NCBI GenBank assembly: GCA_001708385.1
Contig: CP012388.1
Coordinates: 62,001-126,000, forward strand
Direction of reading: 5' to 3'
Length of the DNA: 64,000 nucleotides
Source of the DNA: Flavobacterium psychrophilum
Lineage (GTDB): Bacteria; Bacteroidota; Bacteroidia; Flavobacteriales; Flavobacteriaceae
The position numbers were made by a program, and so were the translations under genes. Position 1 is the stretch's first letter, and each line of letters starts with the position of its first letter. A model generated the notes under the pieces. It did no database searches and had not been told where the DNA came from. It saw only the letters and a program-made list of their open reading frames with translations. Of this stretch, positions 16,497-25,174 are shown piece by piece.

Positions 16497-16868
16497 ATGA
16501 TTCAGTGTTATTGTGGTTCAGGAATGCCTTTTTCGGCATGTTGTGAACTTTACATTTCAGGAATTGAAAAAGCACCTACTGCCGAGGCATTAATGCGTTC
16601 GAGGTATTCGGCTTATGCTGTTCATAATGCTGATTATCTTTGGAACACCACACATCCTAAAGAGCGAAAATACCACAGCAAAGCGGCAATGCTCGACTGG
16701 GCAAAAAGTAACCAGTGGCTAAAACTGGAAATTTTATTTGCTAATGATACTATTGTTGAGTTTAAAGCCTATTACCTTGACAATACGCTCAGAGCCCAGG
16801 TACATTATGAGAAGTCTGTGTTTGCTAAAGAGGATGATTCCTGGTATTATATAGACGGGACTTATTGA
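16497..16868 (+). CDS. YchJ-family (SEC-C / NTF2-like) protein
   Basis: A 123-aa protein beginning 3 bp after cheB. The N-terminal metal-binding SEC-C-like motif CYCGSGMPFSACCELYI (CxC...CC) and the following KAPTAEALMRSRYSAYA motif define the YchJ/UPF0225 family. The remainder (DYLWNTTHPKERK, WLKLEILFANDTIVEFKAYY) is the NTF2-like middle domain. Many YchJ proteins also carry a second C-terminal SEC-C motif, which is lacking here. The biochemical function is unknown; zinc binding is expected from the cysteines. The close spacing places it at the end of the signalling operon, but it is a widespread housekeeping gene and the link may be accidental. Confidence 0.88.
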   Translation: MIQCYCGSGMPFSACCELYISGIEKAPTAEALMRSRYSAYAVHNADYLWNTTHPKERKYHSKAAMLDWAKSNQWLKLEILFANDTIVEFKAYYLDNTLRAQVHYEKSVFAKEDDSWYYIDGTY

Positions 16869-16939
16869 TAATTATTTCATATGTGTTTTAATCTTTTTCT
16901 TACGTAATTTTACTATAAACCAATTAATATCTAATAATT

Positions 16940-17014
16940 ATGAAAAGATATGAAATTATCGATGGTATTTCCAGCTGGCTTCCACGATCAGATTTTCATC
17001 TATTCAGATTATAA
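16940..17014 (+). CDS. possible 24-aa peptide
   Basis: ATG at 16940 opens a 24-codon frame, MKRYEIIDGISSWLPRSDFH..., closing with TAA at 17014 and followed by a weak hairpin and T-rich tail. It has no signal peptide or recognisable motif. It may be a chance frame or the remnant of a longer gene. Confidence 0.2.
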   Translation: MKRYEIIDGISSWLPRSDFHLFRL

Positions 17015-17150
17015 GATTTAAAAATAGTATTAAAAGGCGCAGAGAAGCCCCTTTTATTTATTAGGTACCATGTTAAAAATTTATGTTTAAACCACCTGTA
17101 AACACTAATAAAATCTTAATACAGGGATTACGTTAAATTCTCTGAAAGAC

Positions 17151-17182
17151 TTGTTTTTTTAAGGTGAAAAAAGTTACATTTG
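17151..17182 (+). promoter_or_regulatory. promoter of the first signalling cassette
   Basis: TTG (17151-17153), 21-bp spacer, TACATTTG (17175-17182): a full match to the Bacteroidetes TTG-N(17-23)-TAnnTTTG promoter, 55 bp before the start codon. Confidence 0.7.
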
Positions 17183-17237
17183 TTAATATTGTATTAAAAA
17201 AACCTCACAACTGATTATTAACAAATTAATATTTTTT

Positions 17238-17831
17238 ATGACTACAGAAGAAATTAAGCAGAGCATTGCAAGTTGGACGTCTACCCGTGAAAATGCTAAG
17301 GTATTGAATAAAAAATTTCAACAGGGTAACAGCTTTTCGTATGATGTTCCTCCTTACGCTGATGCATCATCATATCTACATGTATATCCTGGTTTGTTTG
17401 ACGGGCAACTATTGTTCTTTGTTATTCCGGCTGAATATGATAATGAACAGTATGCGGAAGAAATTGACAAGTATACAATTGTTTGTCCTGCAGAGAATGG
17501 ATTATCCGGAGGCCACAATATAACACCAACCGAAGCGAATGCAAGAATACTTGCCTGGGAAGAGCATCACGTTGCGTGGATACAGCAAAAAGTAAATACT
17601 GTAGACGGCGTTTTCCAGGCTTTTGAAATAGCAACTGAAGACTTTGAAGCAGCGAGTGTAGTTATTACTCTAGGACTTAAAAAAACACCTAAAGCAGAAC
17701 TTGATTTTAACGCAGATATGATTGTAACAAATAAGATTAATACGCAATTGGTTTATGACGATTTCAGCAGACCTATACCACCCTTTAGCTCAACTGCAGA
17801 TGTACAGTCATTTTATCTGTTATCGGTCTAG
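17238..17831 (+). CDS. two-domain soluble protein of a new cassette-linked family
   Basis: A 197-aa cytoplasmic protein with no signal peptide. It appears to be two copies of one domain, residues about 2-95 and 97-190. Each begins with a helix of the form E-x-x-K/N-x-x-x-x-A-W (EEIKQSIASW and EANARILAW), then an aromatic strand and a beta hairpin. The second copy ends in DFSRPIPPF. The 113-aa protein at 39420 has a single copy with the same features (EDAKRFAARW ... DFSRPCPN). Both genes begin a cassette with a membrane protein, a HisKA_3 kinase and a LuxR-type regulator. I do not know a named family. Role in sensing, perhaps as signal or kinase partner, is inference from context. Confidence 0.75.
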   Translation: MTTEEIKQSIASWTSTRENAKVLNKKFQQGNSFSYDVPPYADASSYLHVYPGLFDGQLLFFVIPAEYDNEQYAEEIDKYTIVCPAENGLSGGHNITPTEANARILAWEEHHVAWIQQKVNTVDGVFQAFEIATEDFEAASVVITLGLKKTPKAELDFNADMIVTNKINTQLVYDDFSRPIPPFSSTADVQSFYLLSV

Positions 17832-17837
17832 TTTCGT

Positions 17838-18509
17838 ATGAGTATAATTGATACCATTTTATTAAATTTTGACTATGCATTACCTATAATATTAATTATA
17901 GGAATTTTGGTAAATCTATGTTTTTATAAGTTTATCGCTTCAATGTACAAATGGATTTTCTATTATTTGTTAATTATGCTTTGTATAGATGTTGGTGCTC
18001 GAATTTATGGTCAGTTTGGTTCCAATCTAATATTACTACCGATATATAGTGTAATAGAGGTAATAATTATCACTGTATTCTATTACAAATTTCTTTTTGA
18101 GGCATCGCACAGGTTAGTAAAAGGCCTGTGCTTTATTGCCTCATTATACATATTGTGGGAAATCATAATTTTGATAGGTATCGAAACCAGTCAGTTTCAA
18201 TCTTACGCTAAAGTAGCAGACAACTTTGTAGTCGTTACTTTGACATTAGCTTATTTCCATGAAAAAATTTATATTTTTAAAGAATCTAAATGGGATAATT
18301 TTCAGTTTAATACAGTTGTATTAGTTTATTTCTTTTTAAATATGATATTTTTTCTTCCTATAAATTTTTTAATAAATGAATCAACCGGATTGAAATTTTA
18401 TTTTTGGTTTGGCACAAATATTTTAACTCTTTTATTCTATTCTTATTTAACCCATTCTATATGGAAAAATGGCAGGACCCGCAAGTTATTGCCTTCTGGA
18501 TCGCGATAG
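17838..18509 (+). CDS. polytopic membrane protein of the first signalling cassette
   Basis: A 223-aa inner-membrane protein with six to seven hydrophobic helices (from ALPIILIIGILVNLCFY to FGTNILTLLFYSYLTHS) and a short basic C-terminus. It begins 6 bp after the preceding gene and its last 49 bp overlap the start of the kinase gene in a +2 frame. The 215-aa protein at 39769 has the same topology, the same order and the same 49-bp overlap. Sequence identity is low but the patterns agree. It probably supplies the membrane-sensing part that the downstream kinase, with only one TM helix, lacks. No known transporter or enzyme motif is seen. Confidence 0.82.
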   Translation: MSIIDTILLNFDYALPIILIIGILVNLCFYKFIASMYKWIFYYLLIMLCIDVGARIYGQFGSNLILLPIYSVIEVIIITVFYYKFLFEASHRLVKGLCFIASLYILWEIIILIGIETSQFQSYAKVADNFVVVTLTLAYFHEKIYIFKESKWDNFQFNTVVLVYFFLNMIFFLPINFLINESTGLKFYFWFGTNILTLLFYSYLTHSIWKNGRTRKLLPSGSR

Positions 18510-19213
18510 TTGTTATTTTCATAGCCACACTTTTATTCTTTGTGGTTAGGATTCTGCATGCCGGTTACAAACGCATGACAGAGGCCAATCTGCGCGAAAC
18601 ACGCCTGCAATTAGAACATCAAAAGAAATTACTCGAAGTTAACCTACAGGCACAGGAAAAAGAACGTATGCGTATTGCCAGCGACCTGCATGACAGCCTC
18701 ATTGGTAGACTTGTTGTGGTTAAGATGAAAAGCCAGATCGGGGCTACATCAGCCGATATTGACAGCATGCTTGAAGAGAGTATTGCCGAAGCGAGGCGCA
18801 TATCACATGATCTTACACCGCCTTTATTAGAGTTTTCACGAATAGAAGAACTGGTCGATGACCTGGTGAGTCCGTGGAAGCATAAATTAAATATTGTATA
18901 TTTAAGCGATATACGAAACACGGAAGACCTGCCGACACAATCTAAGATACAAGTACTTAGGGTAGTGCAGGAGCTTTTGGTAAATATAAACAAACATGCA
19001 GCAGCAGATAGTGTTACCGTACACCTTCGGTATACCGATAAATTGTTTACGCTTGTTGTTAAGGATAACGGCCGTGGGTTTGATACCGCAGCACTTAAAA
19101 AGGGCCTTGGCCTTGGTAACCTGGAACTCAGGGTGCAATACCTTAATGCGAATTACAAAGTAAAATCGGCACAGGGAAGGGGGACAGCAACAATTATAGC
19201 TGCATCTATATAA
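18461..19213 (+). CDS. NarX/DesK-type sensor histidine kinase (HisKA_3)
   Basis: Start set at ATG 18461 (MEKWQDPQVIAFW); an earlier in-frame ATG-like start at 18404 would lie deep in the upstream gene. The 250-aa product has one TM helix (residues 10-30), a coiled coil, the HisKA_3 dimerisation/phosphotransfer helix with His77 in ERMRIASDLHDSLIG, and a HATPase domain with VQELLVNINKHA, VVKDNGRGFD and GLGLGNLELR. It is a short kinase without a sensory domain of its own. The cognate LuxR-type regulator follows 10 bp later. Input probably comes from the overlapping membrane protein and the soluble protein of the cassette. Confidence 0.92.
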   Translation: MEKWQDPQVIAFWIAIVVIFIATLLFFVVRILHAGYKRMTEANLRETRLQLEHQKKLLEVNLQAQEKERMRIASDLHDSLIGRLVVVKMKSQIGATSADIDSMLEESIAEARRISHDLTPPLLEFSRIEELVDDLVSPWKHKLNIVYLSDIRNTEDLPTQSKIQVLRVVQELLVNINKHAAADSVTVHLRYTDKLFTLVVKDNGRGFDTAALKKGLGLGNLELRVQYLNANYKVKSAQGRGTATIIAASI

Positions 19214-19223
19214 AATCCTGCTT

Positions 19224-19898
19224 ATGAATAACATTACTATTGCGATCACAGACGATGACGCACTTATTGTAAGCCTCCTACAGGGTTACCTTCAAAGTAT
19301 TGAAGACCTGACTGTGCAACTAACAGCTAACAGCGGTGAGGAGCTTTTGGCTTCACTTGCCTCGGCAGATACCTTACCCGATATTATCCTCCTGGATCTT
19401 AAGATGGCAGGTATGGATGGCATTGAAGTTACGCAAAACTTAAAGGAAATCTATCCCGATATAAAAGTCATCGTTATATCTTCTAATTACCAGAAACTGT
19501 TTATGGGTTTTATGCTTAAAACAGGTGTTTCGGCGTTTTTACCAAAGGGTATATCTCCGGTAGAACTAGTAGATATTATCAGGACGGTCTATAAACAGGG
19601 CTACTTTTTTAAAGAAGATCAAATGGCGGTACTTAGGGAGCAAATTCCTGCTAAGGCTCCTAAACCTGTATTACAGGACGAAGAATTGTTGTCTGAAAGA
19701 GAAAAAGATGTACTAAAGCTTATTTGCCAGCAAAAAACAGCCAAAGAAATTGGCGATGTGCTTTTTATAACGCAACGTACAGCTGAAGGCCATAAGAATA
19801 ACCTGTTTGTAAAAACCGGAGCAAAAAACATAGCTGGGCTTGTTATATATGCAATACAACAGGGTGTTATGAGCGTAGAAGAGTTGCCCATTATCTAG
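19224..19898 (+). CDS. LuxR/NarL-family response regulator
   Basis: A 224-aa transcription factor. Residues 1-125 are the receiver (IAITDDDALIVSLL, phosphoacceptor in IILLDLKMAGMDGIE, SAFLPKG). Residues about 150-215 are the GerE/LuxR helix-turn-helix, LSEREKDVLKLICQQKTAKEIG ... RTAEGHKNNLF. It is the partner of the kinase 10 bp upstream and is followed directly by a terminator, closing the cassette. Target genes are not evident from the sequence; the small RNA and the SusCD genes downstream are candidates only by position. Confidence 0.94.
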   Translation: MNNITIAITDDDALIVSLLQGYLQSIEDLTVQLTANSGEELLASLASADTLPDIILLDLKMAGMDGIEVTQNLKEIYPDIKVIVISSNYQKLFMGFMLKTGVSAFLPKGISPVELVDIIRTVYKQGYFFKEDQMAVLREQIPAKAPKPVLQDEELLSEREKDVLKLICQQKTAKEIGDVLFITQRTAEGHKNNLFVKTGAKNIAGLVIYAIQQGVMSVEELPII

Positions 19899-19923
19899 AT
19901 ATGGACTTATTTATATAAACTAC

Positions 19924-19952
19924 AAAAACCAGGTATTTTTACCTGGTTTTTT
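19924..19952 (+). terminator. intrinsic terminator of the first signalling cassette
   Basis: CCAGGTA-tttt-TACCTGG stem with A-run before and T-run after, 25 bp past the stop. Confidence 0.88.
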
Positions 19953-19998
19953 AATTCAGGTAATTTCTACCTTCGCTGTGTTGAAGGATTTAACGAGA

Positions 19999-20030
19999 TT
20001 TGCCTAGTAAGAATAAGAAACATAAGTTTT
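19999..20030 (+). promoter_or_regulatory. promoter of the candidate small RNA
   Basis: TTTG (19999-20002), 20-bp spacer, TAAGTTTT (20023-20030); only the last base of the -7 element differs from consensus. The expected start is near 20036. Confidence 0.55.
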
Positions 20031-20035
20031 ATATA

Positions 20036-20134
20036 AAAGCCAGGCAGGTCTGAATAGTTCGGTTAGTCCCCAAACACTTAAACGAGTTTATGTCCCCCCA
20101 AAGAACAGTAATTTAAGAGACCTGCCTGTTTTTT
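20036..20134 (+). ncRNA. candidate small RNA of about 98 nt
   Basis: An 11-bp perfect closing stem, CAGGCAGGTCT (20041-20051) with AGACCTGCCTG (20118-20128), encloses 66 nt and is directly followed by a run of six T. A shorter inner pairing GTTC/GAAC (near 20056 and 20103) and a small TTAAA/TTTA hairpin can form inside; GTCCCC occurs on both sides of the latter. No frame with a good start is present. The element has its own promoter upstream. Overall form (long closing stem, internal bubble, about 100 nt) would suit a 6S-like regulatory RNA of Flavobacteria, but I cannot confirm this. Confidence 0.55.
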
Positions 20135-20187
20135 ATAGCAACGATAGTTGGACTTTAATAGTAGTTATCAATTTATTAGATGTCTTT

Positions 20188-20226
20188 GGAGCAGCGTAAG
20201 TAGTAAGGCGCTGCTCCTTTTTTTTG
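20188..20226 (+). terminator. second terminator downstream of the small RNA
   Basis: GGAGCAGCG / CGCTGCTCC stem with a 12-nt loop and a run of nine T. The DNA between 20135 and 20187 has no gene. Confidence 0.82.
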
Positions 20227-20255
20227 TATTTTTTTGAGTACTGGTTATTTATAGC

Positions 20256-20287
20256 AAAAAGGGCAGCCACATATTGGCTGCCCTTTT
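20256..20287 (-). terminator. terminator of the susCD operon
   Basis: AAAAGGGCAGCCA / TGGCTGCCCTTTT, 25 bp beyond the susD stop on the minus strand. The symmetric A/T ends would let it work both ways. Confidence 0.85.
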
Positions 20288-20312
20288 GTTTGGGTAATAG
20301 TCAAGCTTTTGA

Positions 20313-22097
20313 TTAATCAATATAGCCCATATTCTGGATGAATCCTTTAGTTACATCCATAGTTTGTTGTGGTATAGGAAATATCCTTCTGTAAGGTTGT
20401 GTTGCCGGTTTTGCAGAACCCGGCTGTGCCTGGTCCAGAGTTCCAAAACGTACCATTTGAGGGCGTCTCCACATTTCCCAATACATTTCGTAACCTATTT
20501 CTTTATAAAGCGTTGCAGCATCAAGAGAAGCGATAGGTGTACCCGGTACATTACCAAACAATGCTTCACGCGTTCTGCTTGTGCGTAGTAAGTTAATATC
20601 GGCCAAAGCAGCACCTGTATTTCCGCTACGAAAATAAGCCTCTGCTCTCATTGTGTATATACCTCCTAAACGAAATAACGGAATATCAACTTTACTTGTA
20701 CCATTATTAGCACCATCTCCCGGGTCAAATTCAAACTTAAAGCAGCGAACACCACGATTAATCTGGTTTTGCGCAAGTATAGACTGTGTTCTGTTATCAA
20801 AATCAAGTTCAGGAGTAAAGTTCATAGGTGTGGTAGTACTTTTTTCGCAAACAAGTGCCGATACTTTAATCCTTCCGTCTGATGTCATTTCGAAACCACC
20901 ACCAGTAGTAAGTTTCGGACCATATTGCTGACCTACAAGGATACCTCTGTTAAAATGGAACCAAGGCTTAACAGTACCAGGAACCATATCTGTAGCAGGA
21001 ACACTAGTAGTCGTAGCATCATTCATAAACCACGTACCATCGGCATATTGGTAATATCTGTGGAACCTTGGGTCATCATGGTTACCATTCCAGCTTGCAT
21101 AGAACTCAGGAGTCATACATGACCCGTTGGTTCCCCTGTTACCCGGAGATACCCTCTGGTTACGTTCGCAAGACATATAGGCAAGGTCGTTATCACCATC
21201 ACGTAATTTGTCAATTTTCTGTGTAATGGCAAACACAAGCTCTTTTGCGCCATTGTTATTGATAGAGAAGTTATCAAAATAGTTTGATGCAAGATTAAAT
21301 TTACCCGAGTTAATTACTAAGCTGGTGTAGTAAATAACTTTATCCATATCAGTACCATTTCCGTCCAAAGCCGGTTCTGTAAACTTAAAAGTAGAGTTAG
21401 CATTGTAACGGTCTTTGTACACGGCACGGTTAAGATACATTTGAGCAAGTATAGAATAAGCAGCCTCTTTAGTGATCCTTCCATTGTGGGTTCTTTGTTC
21501 ACCCAATGCAGCAAGGCTTGGTATTTGCTCTTCGACCGATTTAATCAGTTCGTCAATACCTTCGGCAGCCTGCTTAATTTCAAGTGGAGCACTTGGTGAA
21601 GACGGGTCACGGTAGGGAGCCTGTCCGTAAAGGTCAAAAGTTGTGTAAGTATAAAAAGCTAAAAGTACTTTCGCTTCAGCAAGAAAAATAGTTTTCTCCG
21701 GATCGTTACCGTTCTGTATTGTACGGATAGCGGTTAGTGAACGTGTAATACCATTGGTAAGCAGATTCCAGTTATCTGTAACAACAGCATTATCGGGAGC
21801 CCAGTTAAACTCGTGCATAGCACGCCATTTTCCACCATCACCCCAGTCACTTCCGCGGGTAGGAAGCATAGCTACATCGCTGCTGTATTCCTGCATGGCA
21901 ATCATACCACCATTATCTGTAAAAGTCCTGTCGCCCAAACGGTCGTAAGCTGCTGCCAGGGCACTTGCTGCGTTACTAGCTTCATCACCAAGCACTTCGT
22001 CCATCACCTCTTCGTCAAGGCTGGTACAACCTGCCAAAACAAGCGCTGCACATGCTGTGATTATCGTTGTCCTTCTAAATATGTTTGTGAAATTCAT
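20313..22097 (-). CDS. SusD/RagB-family nutrient-binding lipoprotein
   Basis: A 594-aa outer-membrane surface lipoprotein. The signal peptide ends in the lipobox LVLAGC with Cys24 as the lipidation site, followed by the usual SLDEE acidic stretch that directs export to the cell surface. The TPR-rich SusD fold is supported by ALAAAYDRLGDRTF, FLAEAKVLLAFYTYTTFDLYG (the conserved R/KA-x-x-x-x-Y/F helix), EAAYSILAQMYLNRAVY and the C-terminal FRLGGIYTMRAEAYFRSGNTGAALADIN and RIFPIPQQTMDVTKG segment. It caps the SusC barrel and delivers ligand. It begins 2 bp after susC, so the pair is one operon. The bound substrate cannot be predicted. Confidence 0.95.
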   Translation of the reverse strand: MNFTNIFRRTTIITACAALVLAGCTSLDEEVMDEVLGDEASNAASALAAAYDRLGDRTFTDNGGMIAMQEYSSDVAMLPTRGSDWGDGGKWRAMHEFNWAPDNAVVTDNWNLLTNGITRSLTAIRTIQNGNDPEKTIFLAEAKVLLAFYTYTTFDLYGQAPYRDPSSPSAPLEIKQAAEGIDELIKSVEEQIPSLAALGEQRTHNGRITKEAAYSILAQMYLNRAVYKDRYNANSTFKFTEPALDGNGTDMDKVIYYTSLVINSGKFNLASNYFDNFSINNNGAKELVFAITQKIDKLRDGDNDLAYMSCERNQRVSPGNRGTNGSCMTPEFYASWNGNHDDPRFHRYYQYADGTWFMNDATTTSVPATDMVPGTVKPWFHFNRGILVGQQYGPKLTTGGGFEMTSDGRIKVSALVCEKSTTTPMNFTPELDFDNRTQSILAQNQINRGVRCFKFEFDPGDGANNGTSKVDIPLFRLGGIYTMRAEAYFRSGNTGAALADINLLRTSRTREALFGNVPGTPIASLDAATLYKEIGYEMYWEMWRRPQMVRFGTLDQAQPGSAKPATQPYRRIFPIPQQTMDVTKGFIQNMGYID

Positions 22098-22099
22098 GA

Positions 22100-25000
22100 T
22101 TATAGTTTTAATGTTGTACCGAATAGGAATGTTCTTGATGTTGGGTAGCTTGAATAATCTATACCAATAGACTGGTTACCGCCATTAGGCTTAGGGCTGT
22201 TAATAAGCGGATCGTAACCGTTGTAATCTGTAATTGTCAATAGGTTTTGTCCTGTTATATAGAAGCTAATACCTTGTAGCCATTTAATATTTGCAGGCTT
22301 AAAGTTATAACCGATGCGTGCTGTGTTAAGACGGATAAAATCTGACTTTTCAAGATATAGTGTAGATATTTGCGGAGAGTTAGCAGGGTTAGCTGCAGAA
22401 TTTGCATATACCGATGCTACGTTTCTGTCTGATGCTAGATTGTTGATATTCAATGCATTTAAAAATGTGTTGTTTAGGTTATAACCACCTGTCTGACCGA
22501 TGATAGAGAATGAGAAGTCGAAATTCTTATAGCTCATTTCACTGTTTAAACCGTAAGTAAATGTTGGTATAGCACCCTCTATAATGTAACGATCATTTCC
22601 GTCAATAGTACCGTTTCCATCTTTATCCTGGTAAACGTTAGCACCATTCTCATCAAATCCTGTATGTTTAAGCAGGTAGAATGATCCCGCAGAATAGCCG
22701 CTTTTGTAAATGTTTGCATTTACACCCGACTGGCCCGGTCCTGATATTGTTCCGGAAAGTATTTCTGATACCGGAAGGTTTTTGATCTGATTGTCAAGTG
22801 TTGCACCATTTACATCCATCGACCATTTAAAATTGTCGTTGTCTATAATTTTACCACCCAGCATAAACTCTAAACCTTTGTTTACGATCTCACCATCAAT
22901 ATTTACCCAAACGTTTGTGGTAGGGCTAAGTACCTGAGAAGGTATGTTAAGAATTGCGTCTGTAGTAGTTTTATTAAAATAATCTACACTACCGTAAATT
23001 CTGTCGTTAAGGAAACCAAAATCAAGACCAATGTTAAACTGTGTTACAACTTCCCATTTAAGGTCAGGGTTCGGTGTTCTACCAACAGATATACCATTTA
23101 CAAGCTCTAAATCGTCATACAGGTAGTAGCCATCGGCACCTGCAAGAGCGTAACTTGCTTTAGTAATTTTGTTTTGTACTTCCTGGTTACCCGTTTGTCC
23201 CCAGCTTGCTCGAAGTTTAAGGTTGTTTACAACATTAGATGACTTTAAGAAACTTTCCTGAGAAATGTTCCATCCCGCAGCAAATGATGGGAAGTAACCG
23301 TATTTGTTGTTTTCACCAAAACGTGTAGAACCGTCTGCCCTTAATGATGCCGTTAAAAGGTATCGGCTGTCAAAAGAGTAGTTAACCCTACCAAAATATG
23401 ACTGTAGCTCATTTATCTGGGCGAAACCGGCAACACCCGATTGTACTCCTGCAAATGCAGGGTTATTACCCGGTTGGATACCAACATTCCTGTCAGCGAT
23501 ATTATCAATACTGAAGCTTGTTCCCGATCTTTCAAATTTCTGGTAAGAGAAACCTGCCATAGCATCAAACTTATGTTTGTCAGCAGCTATATCATATGTT
23601 AAGTAATGTTCTACCAATGAGTTTTTAGACTCAAGGTTGTTCTGTACATAACGTCCTCTTGGGTTAAGGTCGGTAAGGTTAGGATATATTGTAGTGTTCC
23701 TTTCTGCGATAGAACGGTCTATACCTAGATTCAGTTTATATTCAAACCCTTTTGCAATACGGAAAGATGATTCCATGTTACCTAATACCCTAAGCGTACG
23801 AGTCTCGTCTTCGTAAATGCTAAGCAGGTAAGCAGGGTTGTAGTGTGCATTCATGTTAAAGTTGGTGTACTCACCATTCTCGTCAAACACATTACGCGTT
23901 GGGTTAGCCATAAGTGTGTGGATGATTAACTGACCGTTAGATCCACCATCATCACTTGTAGGTACACCGTTATCTTTAGTTTCACTGGCAGTAAGGTTTA
24001 CTTTAATCTTAAGACGCTGATCGTCTAAGAACGATTCGGCAGCATTAATCCTTCCAGATGTACGTTTAAAGTTACTTTGGTTAACAATACCTTCCTGATC
24101 CATTTGTGCAAGAGATACGTAGTAATTACCTGTATTACTTTGCTTAGAGTAAGAAAGAGAGTTGTTTTTGGTTACAGCTTCCCTGTAAATTACATCCTGC
24201 CAGTCTGTGTTTCCGCCGTGGTCAAAAGCGGGATCAGAAAGTTTTTCCCTGTATTGCTGAGCACTTAAAAGGTCAAGTTTTTTAGCAACAGTTGAAAGAC
24301 CTACATAAGAATCCATAGTAAAGGTACCTTCGCCCTTTTTACCCTTTTTAGTAGTAACAATAACAACACCGTTGGAACCCCTTGCACCATATATGGCAGC
24401 CGCCGATGCATCTTTTAATACCGATATCGATTCGATATCACTTGTATTTAAGAAGTTTAGAGGATTTTTTGCAGAAGATGCTCCAAAACCAACGTTAGAT
24501 CCGCCCGGGCTAACATCGTCGTTAGACAATGGTACACCATCTACAACAAAAAGGGGAGTACTTCCACTCCTGATAGAGCCAACCCCACGAATGGTTACGT
24601 TAAGGCCCGCACCCGGTTCGCCGCTGGTTTGTACTACACGCACACCGGCAACTTTACCTTGTAAAAGCTGATCTGCAGATGTGTTAACCCCCTGTCTGAA
24701 CTGTTCCTCTTTTAACTGGGCAACAGATCCTGTAGCATCTCTTTTTGCTACTTTACCGTAACCTACAACAAGAACCTCATTAAGTTCGGATGCGTCCGGT
24801 ATCATGTTTACAGTAAGAGTACTTCCCTTTACTGTTACTGTTTGGGTTTTGTAACCCACATAAATTACACTAAGTGTTTTGCCTTGTGCAACGGCAATTT
24901 CAAAATCACCATCCATATTGGTAACAACACTGTTGTTAGTGCCTGCTTCAATAATGGTAGCACCCGGTAATGGTAATCCGTTTTCATCAAGTACCCTACC

Positions 25001-25174
25001 TTTTACAGGCTCCTGTACAATTGTTGATGCATTTACTAAAGCCGTTCTGTCCGATTTTAAGGCTTTTGGTGGTTCGTTTACTGTTTTTTTACTGTACCCG
25101 GTTTGTAGGGTAAGTAAGGCAGGAACCAAAAAACATAGGTTTTTTAACCTGAAAGTTGTAATTTTAAAATACAT
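22100..25174 (-). CDS. SusC/RagA-family TonB-dependent transporter
   Basis: A 1024-aa outer-membrane receptor of usual length. An N-terminal hydrophobic segment is followed by a carboxypeptidase-regulatory-like domain (GRVLDENGLPLPGATI, near residue 58), the SusC signature LNEVLVVGYGKVAKRDATG (near residue 130), a plug domain (VRVVQTSGEPGAGLNVTIRG, VLKDASAAAIYGARGSNGV) and a 22-stranded barrel ending in SRTFLFGTTLKL. It imports a ligand in a TonB-dependent manner together with the SusD lipoprotein. No anti-sigma or HTCS regulator lies next to it. The divergent PI-PLC-like gene suggests a phosphorylated substrate, which is inference. Confidence 0.96.
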   Translation of the reverse strand: MYFKITTFRLKNLCFLVPALLTLQTGYSKKTVNEPPKALKSDRTALVNASTIVQEPVKGRVLDENGLPLPGATIIEAGTNNSVVTNMDGDFEIAVAQGKTLSVIYVGYKTQTVTVKGSTLTVNMIPDASELNEVLVVGYGKVAKRDATGSVAQLKEEQFRQGVNTSADQLLQGKVAGVRVVQTSGEPGAGLNVTIRGVGSIRSGSTPLFVVDGVPLSNDDVSPGGSNVGFGASSAKNPLNFLNTSDIESISVLKDASAAAIYGARGSNGVVIVTTKKGKKGEGTFTMDSYVGLSTVAKKLDLLSAQQYREKLSDPAFDHGGNTDWQDVIYREAVTKNNSLSYSKQSNTGNYYVSLAQMDQEGIVNQSNFKRTSGRINAAESFLDDQRLKIKVNLTASETKDNGVPTSDDGGSNGQLIIHTLMANPTRNVFDENGEYTNFNMNAHYNPAYLLSIYEDETRTLRVLGNMESSFRIAKGFEYKLNLGIDRSIAERNTTIYPNLTDLNPRGRYVQNNLESKNSLVEHYLTYDIAADKHKFDAMAGFSYQKFERSGTSFSIDNIADRNVGIQPGNNPAFAGVQSGVAGFAQINELQSYFGRVNYSFDSRYLLTASLRADGSTRFGENNKYGYFPSFAAGWNISQESFLKSSNVVNNLKLRASWGQTGNQEVQNKITKASYALAGADGYYLYDDLELVNGISVGRTPNPDLKWEVVTQFNIGLDFGFLNDRIYGSVDYFNKTTTDAILNIPSQVLSPTTNVWVNIDGEIVNKGLEFMLGGKIIDNDNFKWSMDVNGATLDNQIKNLPVSEILSGTISGPGQSGVNANIYKSGYSAGSFYLLKHTGFDENGANVYQDKDGNGTIDGNDRYIIEGAIPTFTYGLNSEMSYKNFDFSFSIIGQTGGYNLNNTFLNALNINNLASDRNVASVYANSAANPANSPQISTLYLEKSDFIRLNTARIGYNFKPANIKWLQGISFYITGQNLLTITDYNGYDPLINSPKPNGGNQSIGIDYSSYPTSRTFLFGTTLKL

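Larger units (their letters stand above)
16869..17237. other. 369-bp intergenic region
   Basis: AT-rich. It holds a possible 24-codon frame (16940-17014), a weak hairpin AAAAGG...CCTTTT with T-tail near 17033-17060, and a good promoter for the downstream cassette (17151-17182). Nothing else was recognised. Confidence 0.6.

Noticed and set aside
16940-17014. 24-aa frame as a leader or toxin peptide
   Set aside because: No supporting motif, and the surrounding hairpin is weak; kept only as a low-confidence feature.
18404-18460. Upstream start of the first HisKA_3 kinase
   Set aside because: It lies far within the membrane-protein gene; ATG 18461 gives the same 49-bp overlap as in the second cassette.
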